The notes below the pieces were generated by a model that was given only the letters and a program-made list of their open reading frames with translations, was not told where the DNA came from and did not search any database. Shown here one piece after another: positions 40,823 to 48,937 of a stretch of DNA of 60,969 nucleotides (positions within the stretch are counted from its first letter, which is position 1; every line of letters begins with the position of its first letter). The DNA comes from Kitasatospora indigofera. GTDB taxonomy: Bacteria; Actinomycetota; Actinomycetes; Streptomycetales; Streptomycetaceae. The stretch spans positions 1 through 60,969 of the forward strand of contig NZ_BNBO01000054.1 in assembly GCF_014655955.1 (NCBI RefSeq). The letters run 5' to 3'. A program made the translations under genes and the position numbers.

Positions 40823-42130
40823 ATGAACCGTCTGACCACATCGTGGGGCGAGTACGACCTCACCCGCTTCCCCGAGGACCCGCGCGACCAGCTCCGTGCC
40901 TGGGACGCCGCCGACGAGTACCTGCTGCGGCACCTCGACGGCACCGCCGGTACCGCCGGCGCTCCGAGCCCCGGCACCGGCACCGGCACCGACCCTGGCC
41001 CGGGCCCGGGCCCGGGGGCGGGGGCGGGCCCGGGGGCGCCGGCCGGGCAGCCGGCGGCCCGCCCGGTCGGCCTGCGGGGCACCGTCGTGGTGCTGGGCGA
41101 CCGCTGGGGCGCGCTGGTCACCGCGCTCGCCGGGCGGGTGGAGCCCGGGGAGACCCGGCTGGTCCAGATCAGCGACTCCTACCTCGGCCAGCAGGCCACC
41201 CTCGCCAACCTGGCCCGCAACGGCTCCGGCGACGCGGACCGGCCCGGCGGGACCGGAGCCGTCGAGCTGCTCTCCACCCAGGACGCGCCGCCGGAGCGGA
41301 TCGACGTCCTGCTGGTCCGCGTCCCCAAGAGCCTGGCGCTCCTGGAGGACCAGCTGCACCGGCTGGCCCCCGGCGTGCACGCCGGCACCGTGGTGGTCGG
41401 CACCGGCATGGTCACCGAGATCCACACCTCGACGCTGAAGCTGTTCGAACGGATCCTCGGCCACACCCGTACCTCGCTGGCGGCGAAGAAGGCCCGGCTG
41501 ATCTTCTGCGCGCCCGACCCGGCGATCCCCCGCACGCCCGGCCCGTGGCCGCACAGCTACGCGCTGCCCGAAGACATCGGCGTGGCGGGCGGCCGGACGG
41601 TGGTCAACCACGCCGGCATCTTCTGCGCCGAGCGCCTCGACATCGGCACCCGGTTCCTGCTGCGCCACCTGCCGGAGCGGCGCGGCCCCGAGCGGGTCGT
41701 CGACCTGGGCTGCGGCAACGGCGTGGTCGGGACGGCGGCGGCGTTGGCCAACCCCGAGGCCGAGGTGCTCTTCGTGGACGAGTCGCACCAGGCGGTCGCC
41801 TCGGCGCGGGCCACCTACCTGGCGAACACCGACCCGGCCAGGCAGGCCGGCGCCGAGTTCCGCACCGGTGACGGCCTGGCGGGCGTCCCGGCCGGCTCGG
41901 TGGACCTGGTGCTGAACAACCCGCCGTTCCACACCCACCAGGCCACCACCGAGGCGACCTCCCGGCGGATGTTCACCGGCGCCCGGGACGCCCTGCGGCC
42001 CGGCGGTGAACTCTGGGTGATCGGCAACCGGCACCTGGGCTACCACGTGAAGCTGCGCCGGCTGTTCGGCAACTGCGAGGTCGTCAGCAGCGATCCGAAG
42101 TTCGTCATCCTCCGGGCCGTCAAGAACTGA
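40823..42130 (+). CDS. rlmG: 23S rRNA (guanine-N2)-methyltransferase RlmG, 435 aa
   Basis: Both domains of RlmG/RsmC-type enzymes are seen. The N-terminal pseudo-domain has FPEDPRDQLRAWDAADEYLL, LLVRVPKSLALLEDQL and STLKLFERILGHTRTSLAAK. The catalytic domain has VDLGCGNGVVG for AdoMet and NNPPFHTHQA at the active site. It ends with KFVILRAVKN like its E. coli relative. It methylates a large-subunit rRNA guanine (G1835 in E. coli). A 30-residue Pro-Gly/Ala-Gly low-complexity insert lies near residues 48-80. A TAGCCT ends 9 nt before the ATG. Confidence 0.9.
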   Translation: MNRLTTSWGEYDLTRFPEDPRDQLRAWDAADEYLLRHLDGTAGTAGAPSPGTGTGTDPGPGPGPGAGAGPGAPAGQPAARPVGLRGTVVVLGDRWGALVTALAGRVEPGETRLVQISDSYLGQQATLANLARNGSGDADRPGGTGAVELLSTQDAPPERIDVLLVRVPKSLALLEDQLHRLAPGVHAGTVVVGTGMVTEIHTSTLKLFERILGHTRTSLAAKKARLIFCAPDPAIPRTPGPWPHSYALPEDIGVAGGRTVVNHAGIFCAERLDIGTRFLLRHLPERRGPERVVDLGCGNGVVGTAAALANPEAEVLFVDESHQAVASARATYLANTDPARQAGAEFRTGDGLAGVPAGSVDLVLNNPPFHTHQATTEATSRRMFTGARDALRPGGELWVIGNRHLGYHVKLRRLFGNCEVVSSDPKFVILRAVKN

Positions 42131-42351
42131 ACTCCGGGATCCCGCGCGGCCGGAGGTGCACGTCCGGCCCGCCGCTCCCGGCTCGTCGTGCCCCCGGGCC
42201 GGCCGTCCGCCGGGGGCGATCCCGCCGGCTTCGCCCCCTGGTGCCCACGCCCTGGACGAGTAAGATCATCCCACGGGGTGGTGACCGACCGTGACGCGCG
42301 AGCGGGCTCGCACGAGCGCCGGCACCCCCGCGACACTGGGGGGTGGGTGAC

Positions 42352-43008
42352 GTGTCCGTGCGGTCCGGGCTGCGCGCGCTGGAACGGCTCGCGGGTCGAC
42401 TGCCGTCCGGTGTCGACCTGTACCAACTGCGCCCGGACGGCCGGGTGCTGCTCGCCGACCGCCGGGGCGCCCGCGAACTGGGCCCGCAGGACCCGGGCGG
42501 GGAACTGCTGCGCTTCATCGACGACGGCCAGTTCGCGCACTACCTCGTGGGCGACGCGAAGACCTCGCCCGAGCGCCCCTCGAACGCCACCTACAAGCTC
42601 GGCATCGTGGGCCCGCGCAGCGCCTTCACCCCGCACGCGCACGGCGGCGAACACCTGGTCCTCAGCCTCGGCCACGCCTCCTGCGGCCTCTACGACGCCG
42701 AACGCCGCCGGGTGGTGGACCTGCCGCTCGCCCCGGGCCTGCTGGTCCGGATCCCGGAGCTGATGCCGCACTCCTTCGCCAACCGGGGCGACGGGCCGCT
42801 GAACATCCTCGCCGCCAACACCGGCTTCGGCATCGACCACGAGGACTACGCGATCACCGCCGCCGAGGCCGAACGCCGGTCGGACACCGAACTCGCCGCC
42901 CAGCTCCGGGAAGTGGAACGGACCCAGCGCCTGGGTACGGTCACCGCCGGAGAGCGGCTGGCCGCCCGGCTGCGCCGCCTCGCCACCGCGCTGGAGGTCC
43001 CGAGATGA
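42352..43008 (+). CDS. Cupin-fold protein, 218 aa
   Basis: A single cupin: PHAHGGEHLVLSLG supplies the HxH-x2-E-H metal motif and PELMPHSFANRGDGPLNIL supplies the second motif with its His. A C-terminal helical tail follows (AAEAERRSDTELAAQLREVE). It probably binds a metal and a small molecule; no reaction is known. Start uncertain: GTG codons at 42343, 42352 and 42358, with GGGGGG best spaced for 42352. A TAAGAT at 42261-42266 may be the operon -10. It overlaps the next gene by 4 bp (ATGA), so it is first in the unusual 42-49 kb operon. Confidence 0.7.
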   Translation: MSVRSGLRALERLAGRLPSGVDLYQLRPDGRVLLADRRGARELGPQDPGGELLRFIDDGQFAHYLVGDAKTSPERPSNATYKLGIVGPRSAFTPHAHGGEHLVLSLGHASCGLYDAERRRVVDLPLAPGLLVRIPELMPHSFANRGDGPLNILAANTGFGIDHEDYAITAAEAERRSDTELAAQLREVERTQRLGTVTAGERLAARLRRLATALEVPR

Positions 43009-44060
43009 TCTGCCCGCACTGCTCGGCGAACCTGCTGTACAAGGAGCGGACCGGCAACACCTGCTCCAAGTGCCGCAAGTCCTTCGCCCTCGAACCCAAG
43101 TCGGCGCCGCACGGCCTCAGCGACGTGGGGCTGCGGCGCGCCGTCGAGCGGCTGACCGCGGACGGGCGGATCACCGTCACCGTCGGCCAGCTCCACTACG
43201 CCACCGGCCGCCGGCACCTGGTCGGCGGGGCCGCCCCCGAGCGGCGCGGGAGCCTCGGCTGCGCGATACCCGCCCTGCTGGCCGGCCTGCCCACGCTGGG
43301 CTTCGCCCTCCCCCACCCGGCCGGCGCCGGCGCGGTGGCCGCCCTGGCCGGCCTCGCCCTGGTGGCGATCGGGATCAGGTCCGCCGTCCGCTGGACGCGG
43401 TTCAAGCCGATGAAGCCCCGTGAACTCCTGTGGAGCGCCGACGATTTCCGGCGCTCGGTGACCGATCCCTGGCAGCGGCGGTACGGCGTGCTGCCACGCG
43501 GGCTGGTCACCGAGGACAGCGTCCGGCCCCGGCCGCCGGCCGCACCGGTCGCCGCAGTGCTGTGCGAGGACCGGACCGTCCGGACGTTCCTCCAGGCCAA
43601 CGCCTTCGAGGAGCGGCACCGCGTGCTCGTCGTCCCCGACCCGGCCTCGGTGCCCGCCGGCCTGCCCGTCGTCGTGCTGCACGACGCCGGCGCGGAGGGC
43701 TGCCTGTCCGTCGGCCGGGCCCGCGCCGCCCTGGCGGGCCACCGGGTCCTCGACGGCGGCCTGCCGCCGCGCGCGGTGATGGCGCAGCCCAAGGCCCTGC
43801 AACTGCGACAGCCGGACGTCCTCCCACGGACCATGGAGCTGCTCCGGGCCGAGGGGGGTCTCGGCGAGGCCGAACTCGGCTGGCTCGCCGAGGGCTGGTG
43901 GAGCCCGCTGGCCGCCGTACCGCCCACCGCGCTGCTGGACGCCGCGACCCGGGCCGTCGAGCGGCTGGCCGCCGCCGTGCGGGCCGAGGACGACCCGGCC
44001 GAGGTACGGCGTCGGGCGCTCGCCGTCGGCTTCCTCACCTGGCCCGAGCAGAGCACGTGA
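43005..44060 (+). CDS. Zinc-ribbon membrane protein with a Toprim-like half, 351 aa
   Basis: Layout: zinc ribbon Cys3-x2-Cys6 ... Cys20-x2-Cys23; a small helical region ending ITVTVGQLHY (Tyr65); two membrane helices (about 85-122); then a soluble half. The soluble half has strands AAVLCEDRTV (Cys187-Glu188-Asp189) and PVVVLHDAGAEG (His226-Asp227), a spacing and shape like the first Glu and DxD strands of a Toprim fold, though the second Asp is Gly229. The following gene repeats this layout. Translation is coupled to the cupin gene (ATGA overlap). I do not recognise a named family; the Toprim reading is inference. Confidence 0.65.
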   Translation: MICPHCSANLLYKERTGNTCSKCRKSFALEPKSAPHGLSDVGLRRAVERLTADGRITVTVGQLHYATGRRHLVGGAAPERRGSLGCAIPALLAGLPTLGFALPHPAGAGAVAALAGLALVAIGIRSAVRWTRFKPMKPRELLWSADDFRRSVTDPWQRRYGVLPRGLVTEDSVRPRPPAAPVAAVLCEDRTVRTFLQANAFEERHRVLVVPDPASVPAGLPVVVLHDAGAEGCLSVGRARAALAGHRVLDGGLPPRAVMAQPKALQLRQPDVLPRTMELLRAEGGLGEAELGWLAEGWWSPLAAVPPTALLDAATRAVERLAAAVRAEDDPAEVRRRALAVGFLTWPEQST

Positions 44061-44079
44061 CGACACCCCGGAGCAGCCG

Positions 44080-44931
44080 ATGAGCCCCCGACCGCCGTCC
44101 GGCCGCGCGCCGGTCGACCGTGCGCCGATCGACCGTGCGCTGGCGCGGGCCGCCGCCCGCGCGGGCGAGCCCGGCGGTATCCGCTTCACCGAGCGCCAGC
44201 TGTACTACGAGCTGTGCCGGGTGCTCCGGCCGCTGCACGCCGGGCCGCGCCGGATCCCGTACACGCTCGCCCCGCCGGTGACCTACCGGCGGTTCACCGA
44301 GGCGCTCGCGCGGACCGGCCGGCCGCCCGGCCTGCTGCCCGCACCGGCCCCGGCGGCGCCCGTCCGCACGGCCGGGAGCGACCCGAGCGACCTGTACGAC
44401 TACGGCTTCCCCCGGCTGCTGGTGTGCCAGGACCGGTCCGTCGCCCGGATGCTGATCGCCAACGACCTGCACCTGGAGGCCGCCTGCCCGGTCTTCGCCG
44501 CCGAGGACCTGCCGCTCGACCCACGCCTGTCGGCCGCCCTCGACCGGGCCGGGGACGCGGTGATCCACGTCCTGCACGACGCGAGCCCCGCCGGGCTCGC
44601 CTGCTACCGGCGGGTCCGCGACGCGCACGCGCTGCCGACCCGCTCGATGGGCCTGGTGCCACGGCACGCCGGCGCCCTGCACCTGACCGCCGGGCGGGCC
44701 CCCGGGCCGCTGCGGGGCACGCTGCCGGAGCACCTCACCGCCGGGCTGCGCCCCGCCGAGCGCGCCTGGCTGGCCTCGGGCCGCTTCAGCGAGGTCTCCG
44801 CCGTCAACCCGGCCCGGCTGCTGCGCGCGGTCATCCGCACCGTGCGCGGCACCACCGGCACCCGCACGCCGGTCCGGCAGCACCTGCGCGGTTTGCGCGA
44901 AGCCGGCTTCATGACCTGGCCGACGCCATGA
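44080..44931 (+). CDS. Degenerate Spo11/TopoVIA-like (wHTH + Toprim-like) protein, 283 aa
   Basis: The N-terminus has RFTERQLYYELCRVL (Tyr42-Tyr43), which resembles the tyrosine-bearing helix of the Spo11/topoisomerase VI A winged helix. A strand LLVCQDRSVARMLIAN (Cys116-Gln117-Asp118) and a strand VIHVLHDASPAG (Asp167-x-Ser169-Pro170-x-Gly172) follow, matching the Toprim order with DxDPxG changed to DASPAG. With Glu replaced by Gln and the second Asp by Ser, metal catalysis is doubtful. It shares the C-[EQ]-D-R-[ST]-V and L-H-D-A patterns with the preceding protein, so the two look like diverged paralogs. It starts 19 bp after it. Confidence 0.6.
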   Translation: MSPRPPSGRAPVDRAPIDRALARAAARAGEPGGIRFTERQLYYELCRVLRPLHAGPRRIPYTLAPPVTYRRFTEALARTGRPPGLLPAPAPAAPVRTAGSDPSDLYDYGFPRLLVCQDRSVARMLIANDLHLEAACPVFAAEDLPLDPRLSAALDRAGDAVIHVLHDASPAGLACYRRVRDAHALPTRSMGLVPRHAGALHLTAGRAPGPLRGTLPEHLTAGLRPAERAWLASGRFSEVSAVNPARLLRAVIRTVRGTTGTRTPVRQHLRGLREAGFMTWPTP

Positions 44932-44956
44932 TCCCCACCCGCGAGGACCTCGGACG

Positions 44957-45484
44957 ATGACCCAGCCACGCCACATCACGTACTCCGACGAACTGCTGGC
45001 CGACGGGACGGCCCACCGCCGCTACGAGGACGGCCGCAGCGAGTGGCGCCGCCGGGGTGCCGACGGGCTGGTGCACTGGCACGACACCTTCGGCGACGCC
45101 GGGACCGACGAGCGGCTCGGCACCGACCTGGTCAAGCGCGTGCACGCGGACGGACGGGTCGGCTACGGCCGTGACATCGGCTACGGCCGCACGGTCTGGG
45201 GCAACGGCGAGACCGTCCTGGTCAACCGCACCTCCTTCGGCGGCCGGCTGGGCGTGGTGCTCACCGCCCTGGGGCTGGCCGGCGCGGTCGCCGTGACCCA
45301 GTACCCGCCGCTCGCCCTCTCGCCGGAGGAAGAGGAGGAGCTGCGTGCCCAGGCCCGGGCGCAGGCGTCCAACGGCTCCGCCGGGGAAGGCGGTTCGGGC
45401 TCCGGGGACTCGGGGGGCGGCGACTACTCGGGCGGCTGGGACGACACCGACGACGGCGGCTGGGACGGCGACGACTTCGGCTGA
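44957..45484 (+). CDS. Membrane protein with YDG-repeat head and acidic Gly-rich tail, 175 aa
   Basis: The first 95 residues are beta-rich with repeated YEDGRSEW / HADGRVGYGRDIGYGRTVWG elements, similar in rhythm to MORN or RHS-type turns. One or two hydrophobic helices follow (GVVLTALGLAGAVAVTQY). The tail is EEEEEL then Gly/Ser/Asp, ending GGWDDTDDGGWDGDDFG. Gly-rich tails with aromatic residues often stay flexible or interact with partners. GAGGA lies about 10 nt before the ATG, 25 bp after the previous gene. Not recognised; the context says it belongs to the operon. Confidence 0.6.
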   Translation: MTQPRHITYSDELLADGTAHRRYEDGRSEWRRRGADGLVHWHDTFGDAGTDERLGTDLVKRVHADGRVGYGRDIGYGRTVWGNGETVLVNRTSFGGRLGVVLTALGLAGAVAVTQYPPLALSPEEEEELRAQARAQASNGSAGEGGSGSGDSGGGDYSGGWDDTDDGGWDGDDFG

Positions 45485-45598
45485 CCGCACCCGCACCTAC
45501 GCCCGCAGCGCCCCCGCACCCCCGCACCCCGGACGCCGTACCCCGCAAGCCCACCGGCCCCCGGCCGGACCGACCACAGGCTGAGAGGCACCTCCCCC

Positions 45599-47383
45599 AT
45601 GGCACGCTGCTGCGCCTGCGCAGGACCGGACGAGGACCGGGCCCGCGCCCAGCTGGCCGCGCTGACCGGTGCCCCGGCCCGCCCCGGATCGGCCCCGGCC
45701 GCCCTGATCGACGGCGAACCCGGCCACGCGAGCGGCCCGTTCACCCTGGACGGGCTCACCGCCGTCGGCGAGGTCACCCTGCACAACCGGTCCGACCTGC
45801 TCGCGGCCCTGGCCGCGGCCGGCGCCGCCGCGCCGGCCGGCTGCCCGGACGGCGAACTGCTGCTGCGCTGCTGGGCCCGGCTCGGGGCGGCCGGGATCAG
45901 GGCCGCCGAGGGCATGTTCGTGCTGATCGTGGTGGACGGCGCCGACCTGGTCCTGATCCGCGACCAGGTCGGCGCCCGGACGGTCTTCTACGCCCGCGCC
46001 GACGGCTGCTGGGCCGCGTCCACCTCGCTCCGCTCGCTGCGGCACTGGCCGGCGCTCGGCACCGGGCTGAACCTCGCGGCCGTCCGGTCCTTCCTGACCT
46101 TCGCCTACCTGCCCGGCGAGGAGACCCTGCTGCGCGGGGTGCTGGAGGCGCTGCCGGGCCGGATCCTGCGCCTGGCGGCCGACGGGAGCGCCACCCAGGA
46201 GCCGTACTGGGAGCCCTCGGACGCCCTCGCCCTGCGGGGCGGCCTCCCCGCCGGAGAACTCACCGCCGGCGAACACCCCGACGGCCGACTCGGCCCCGAG
46301 GCCTACGCCTCGCGGCTGCGCACCCTGCTGGAGGACGCCACCCGCTGCCGGCTCCCGCAGGACGAGAGCGTGGCCGTGCTGCTCTCCGGCGGCGTGGACA
46401 GCTCCCTGGTGACCGCGCTCGCCGCCAAGCTGCACACCCGCCCGGTGCACACCTACTCGATCAGCTTCGGCGACGAACTGCCCAACGAGCTCGGCTACTC
46501 GGGCCTGGTGGCCGAACACTGCGGCACCCGGCACCGGATCCTCACCGTCTCCGGCGAGCAGGTCGCCGCCCGGCTGGCCGACACGGTGGCCCTGCTGGAC
46601 AGCCCCGTCGGCGACCCGCTCACTGTGCCCAACCTGATGCTCGCCGAGGCGGTGGCCGGCGACGGGCTGCGGGTGTCGCTCAACGGGGAGGGCGGCGACC
46701 CGGTGTTCGGCGGCCCCAAGAACCTGCCGATGCTGGTGCACGAGCTGCACCGGGACGACCCCTCGCCGGGGGCCCGGGCCGAGGCGTACCTGCGGTCCTA
46801 CCGCAAGTGCTACCAGGACCTGCCCGTCCTGCTCACCCCGGAGGCGCTGCGGGCGCTGGCCGGCGAGCCGCACCCGGAGCGCTTCGTCGCGCCCTACCTG
46901 CGGCCCGGGGCGATGCAGTCGCTGCTCAACCAGCTGCTGCACTGCAACCTGCGGACCAAGGGCGCCCACCACATCCTGACCAAGGTGGAACGGCTCACCG
47001 CCTCCCAGGGCGTCCAGGGCCGATCGCCGCTGTTCGACCGGCGGGTGATCGACCACGCCTTCGCCACCCCGCCGCGCTGGAAGCTCAACGGCACGGTCGA
47101 GAAGTGGGTGCTCAAGGAGGCCGTCCGGGACCTGCTGCCGGACACCGTCACGGACCGGCCCAAGAGCGGCATGCGGGTGCCGGTGCAGAAGTGGCTGCGC
47201 GGCCCGCTGCACGAACTCTCCGGCGACCTGCTGCTCGGGGACCGGGCCCGGCAGCGGGGCCTGCTGCGCCCGGACACCGTCCGGACCTGGATGCGCGGGG
47301 AGGGCACCCTGCTGCCGCGCCAGGGCGGCAAGTTGTGGCTGGTCCTCACCCTGGAGCTGTGGCTCCGCGCCTACGACCTGTGA
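45599..47383 (+). CDS. Asparagine-synthetase-like amide ligase without the Cys2 nucleophile, 594 aa
   Basis: The C-terminal ATP-pyrophosphatase/synthetase domain is intact: SGGVDSS at 263-269, SLNGEGGDPVFGG, LTKVERLTASQGVQGRSPLF and EKWVLKEAVRDLLP, then RPKSGMRVPVQKWL. The N-terminal Ntn glutaminase domain is present but degenerate: the protein begins MARCCACAG instead of MCGI, and the RGPD and GEIYN motifs are missing, so glutamine hydrolysis is unlikely. Like beta-lactam synthetases or lasso cyclases, it may adenylate a carboxylate and join another amine. It follows the membrane gene after 114 bp; GAGAGG precedes the ATG. Confidence 0.85.
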   Translation: MARCCACAGPDEDRARAQLAALTGAPARPGSAPAALIDGEPGHASGPFTLDGLTAVGEVTLHNRSDLLAALAAAGAAAPAGCPDGELLLRCWARLGAAGIRAAEGMFVLIVVDGADLVLIRDQVGARTVFYARADGCWAASTSLRSLRHWPALGTGLNLAAVRSFLTFAYLPGEETLLRGVLEALPGRILRLAADGSATQEPYWEPSDALALRGGLPAGELTAGEHPDGRLGPEAYASRLRTLLEDATRCRLPQDESVAVLLSGGVDSSLVTALAAKLHTRPVHTYSISFGDELPNELGYSGLVAEHCGTRHRILTVSGEQVAARLADTVALLDSPVGDPLTVPNLMLAEAVAGDGLRVSLNGEGGDPVFGGPKNLPMLVHELHRDDPSPGARAEAYLRSYRKCYQDLPVLLTPEALRALAGEPHPERFVAPYLRPGAMQSLLNQLLHCNLRTKGAHHILTKVERLTASQGVQGRSPLFDRRVIDHAFATPPRWKLNGTVEKWVLKEAVRDLLPDTVTDRPKSGMRVPVQKWLRGPLHELSGDLLLGDRARQRGLLRPDTVRTWMRGEGTLLPRQGGKLWLVLTLELWLRAYDL

Positions 47384-47412
47384 CGCGCCCGCGACCCCCG
47401 AAAGGCACTCCC

Positions 47413-48810
47413 TTGGACACCTCCACCGACAGCCCCGACGCCGGCCCGGCCGGCCGCGCCCCCGCCTCCGCCCCCCTCCTCGATCTGGCCGACCCCCGGA
47501 CCGGCCGGCTCCGGGGCACCCTGGAGCCGGCCCGCGCGGAGCGGGTCACGGCCGCGGTCACCGCCGCCCGCGGGGCGCTGCCGGCCTGGCGCGGGCTGAC
47601 CCCCCGGGAGCGGGAGCGGCGGCTCGACGCGCTCGCCGACCTGGTCGAGGAGTACCAGGAGGCGTACGCCGAGCGGGAGCGGGCCGGTACCGGCAAGCCG
47701 CTCGCGGAGGCGCTCGGCGAGGTGCGGCAGGTCGCCGACCTGTTCCGCTTCTACGCGGGGGCCGCCCGGGCCGGCAGCGCGCCCGCCGCCGGCCGGTACG
47801 TCCCGGGCCACGAGAGCTGGGTGCGCTGGGAGCCGGTCGGGGTGATCGCCGCCGTCGTCCCGTGGAACTACCCGCTGCTGATGGCCGCCTGGCGCTGCGC
47901 GCCGGCCCTCGCGGCCGGCAACACGGTGGTGGTCAAGCCCGCGGAGACCACGCCCGACTCGGTGGCGCTGCTGGCCGAGCACGCCCGGCAGGCGCTGGGC
48001 GAGGGGGTGCTGGCCGACCTGCCGGGCGACCGGACCACCGGGCGGCTGCTGGTCGCCGCCGCCGTCGACATGATCGCCTTCACCGGCAGCGCCGCCGCCG
48101 GGGCCGAGGTGGCGGCGCTGGCCGGCGGCCGGCGCACCAGCCTCGAACTGGGCGGCAACAGCCCGGTGCTGATCCTCCCGGACGCTCCCGCGCACACCTG
48201 GGCCGACCTGGCCGCCGCCTGCACCTACAACGCGGGCCAGAGCTGCGCCGCCCCGGCCCGGGTGATCACCCTCGCCGAGAACCACGACCAGGTGGTCGCC
48301 GAGCTGACCGCCGCACTGGCCGCCCGGCAGGCCGGCCGCGACTTCGGGCCGCTCAACAACCCCGACCAGGCGGCCCGTTACGACCGGATCGTGGCGGCCT
48401 CCGGCGCCAAGTACTCGGTGGCGGCGCCCGGGCGCACGGACGGCCTCTGGCGGCCGGCCCGGCTGCTGGCCGAACTCCCGGACGACGACCCGGCCGTGCT
48501 GGCGGAGGTCTTCGGCCCGCTGCTCACGGTGCAGCGGGCGGCCGGCCTCCAGGAGGCGCTCGCCCTGGCCGACGGCGTCCCGCAGGCGCTGGCGGCCAGC
48601 GTCTGGACGAGCGACCTGGCGGCCGGGCTCGACCTGGCGGCCCGGCTGAACGCCGGCGAGGCGTGGCTCAACTGCCATCTGGTGCAGTCCGCCGAACTGC
48701 CGCACGGCGGCCGGGGCGCCTCGGGCAGCGGCACCGACCTGAGTGCGCTGGCCCTGCACGAGTACCAGCGGCCGAAGACGGTCACCGCCCGGCTGGGGCG
48801 GCCGCTCTGA
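47413..48810 (+). CDS. Aldehyde dehydrogenase (ALDH superfamily), 465 aa
   Basis: The active site is intact: VVPWNYPLLMA (Asn), VVKPAETTPDSV (cofactor), FTGSAAAG, SLELGGNSPVL (Glu) and NAGQSCAAPARV (Cys nucleophile). It oxidises an aldehyde to an acid with NAD(P)+. It resembles the aminobutyraldehyde dehydrogenase branch in length and motifs. Start unclear: TTG at 47413 has AAAGG 8 nt upstream, while a GTG at 47380 overlaps the ligase stop (GTGA). Either way it is coupled to the ligase gene, so the aldehyde may come from, or its acid feed, that reaction. Confidence 0.88.
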   Translation: MDTSTDSPDAGPAGRAPASAPLLDLADPRTGRLRGTLEPARAERVTAAVTAARGALPAWRGLTPRERERRLDALADLVEEYQEAYAERERAGTGKPLAEALGEVRQVADLFRFYAGAARAGSAPAAGRYVPGHESWVRWEPVGVIAAVVPWNYPLLMAAWRCAPALAAGNTVVVKPAETTPDSVALLAEHARQALGEGVLADLPGDRTTGRLLVAAAVDMIAFTGSAAAGAEVAALAGGRRTSLELGGNSPVLILPDAPAHTWADLAAACTYNAGQSCAAPARVITLAENHDQVVAELTAALAARQAGRDFGPLNNPDQAARYDRIVAASGAKYSVAAPGRTDGLWRPARLLAELPDDDPAVLAEVFGPLLTVQRAAGLQEALALADGVPQALAASVWTSDLAAGLDLAARLNAGEAWLNCHLVQSAELPHGGRGASGSGTDLSALALHEYQRPKTVTARLGRPL

Positions 48811-48814
48811 CGCG

Positions 48815-48857
48815 CCGCCGGCCCCGGCACCGTGCGGAACGGTGCCGGGGCCGGCGG
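48815..48857. terminator. 19-bp perfect-stem terminator ending the 42-49 kb operon
   Basis: Positions 48815-48833 pair with 48839-48857 without mismatch, around the loop GCGGA, 5 bp after the ALDH stop. It lies between the convergent ALDH and fprA genes, so it probably stops both. It is the strongest hairpin in the window. Confidence 0.9.
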
Positions 48858-48883
48858 AGCCACGGGCGGCGAGGCCACGGGCC

Positions 48884-48917
48884 GTTGACGCTGCCGGGCG
48901 GTTGACGCTGCCGGGCG
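48884..48917. repeat. 17-bp perfect tandem repeat
   Basis: GTTGACGCTGCCGGGCG occurs twice in direct succession (48884-48900 and 48901-48917), followed by a degenerate third unit before the fprA stop. It holds TTGACG but no paired -10, so a promoter role is not supported. Confidence 0.7.
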
Positions 48918-48937
48918 GTGACCGTGCCGGTGCCGGG

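Noticed and set aside
38124..40841. Long minus-strand open frame across the GH3 and TetR region
   Set aside because: It overlaps the well-supported GH3 gene in another frame and TetR on the other strand, and has no recognisable domain.
45599..48810. Lasso-peptide or beta-lactam cluster from the Cys2-less synthetase
   Set aside because: No precursor peptide, B-type protease or carboxyethylarginine-synthase-like gene is nearby. The ligase alone is not enough.
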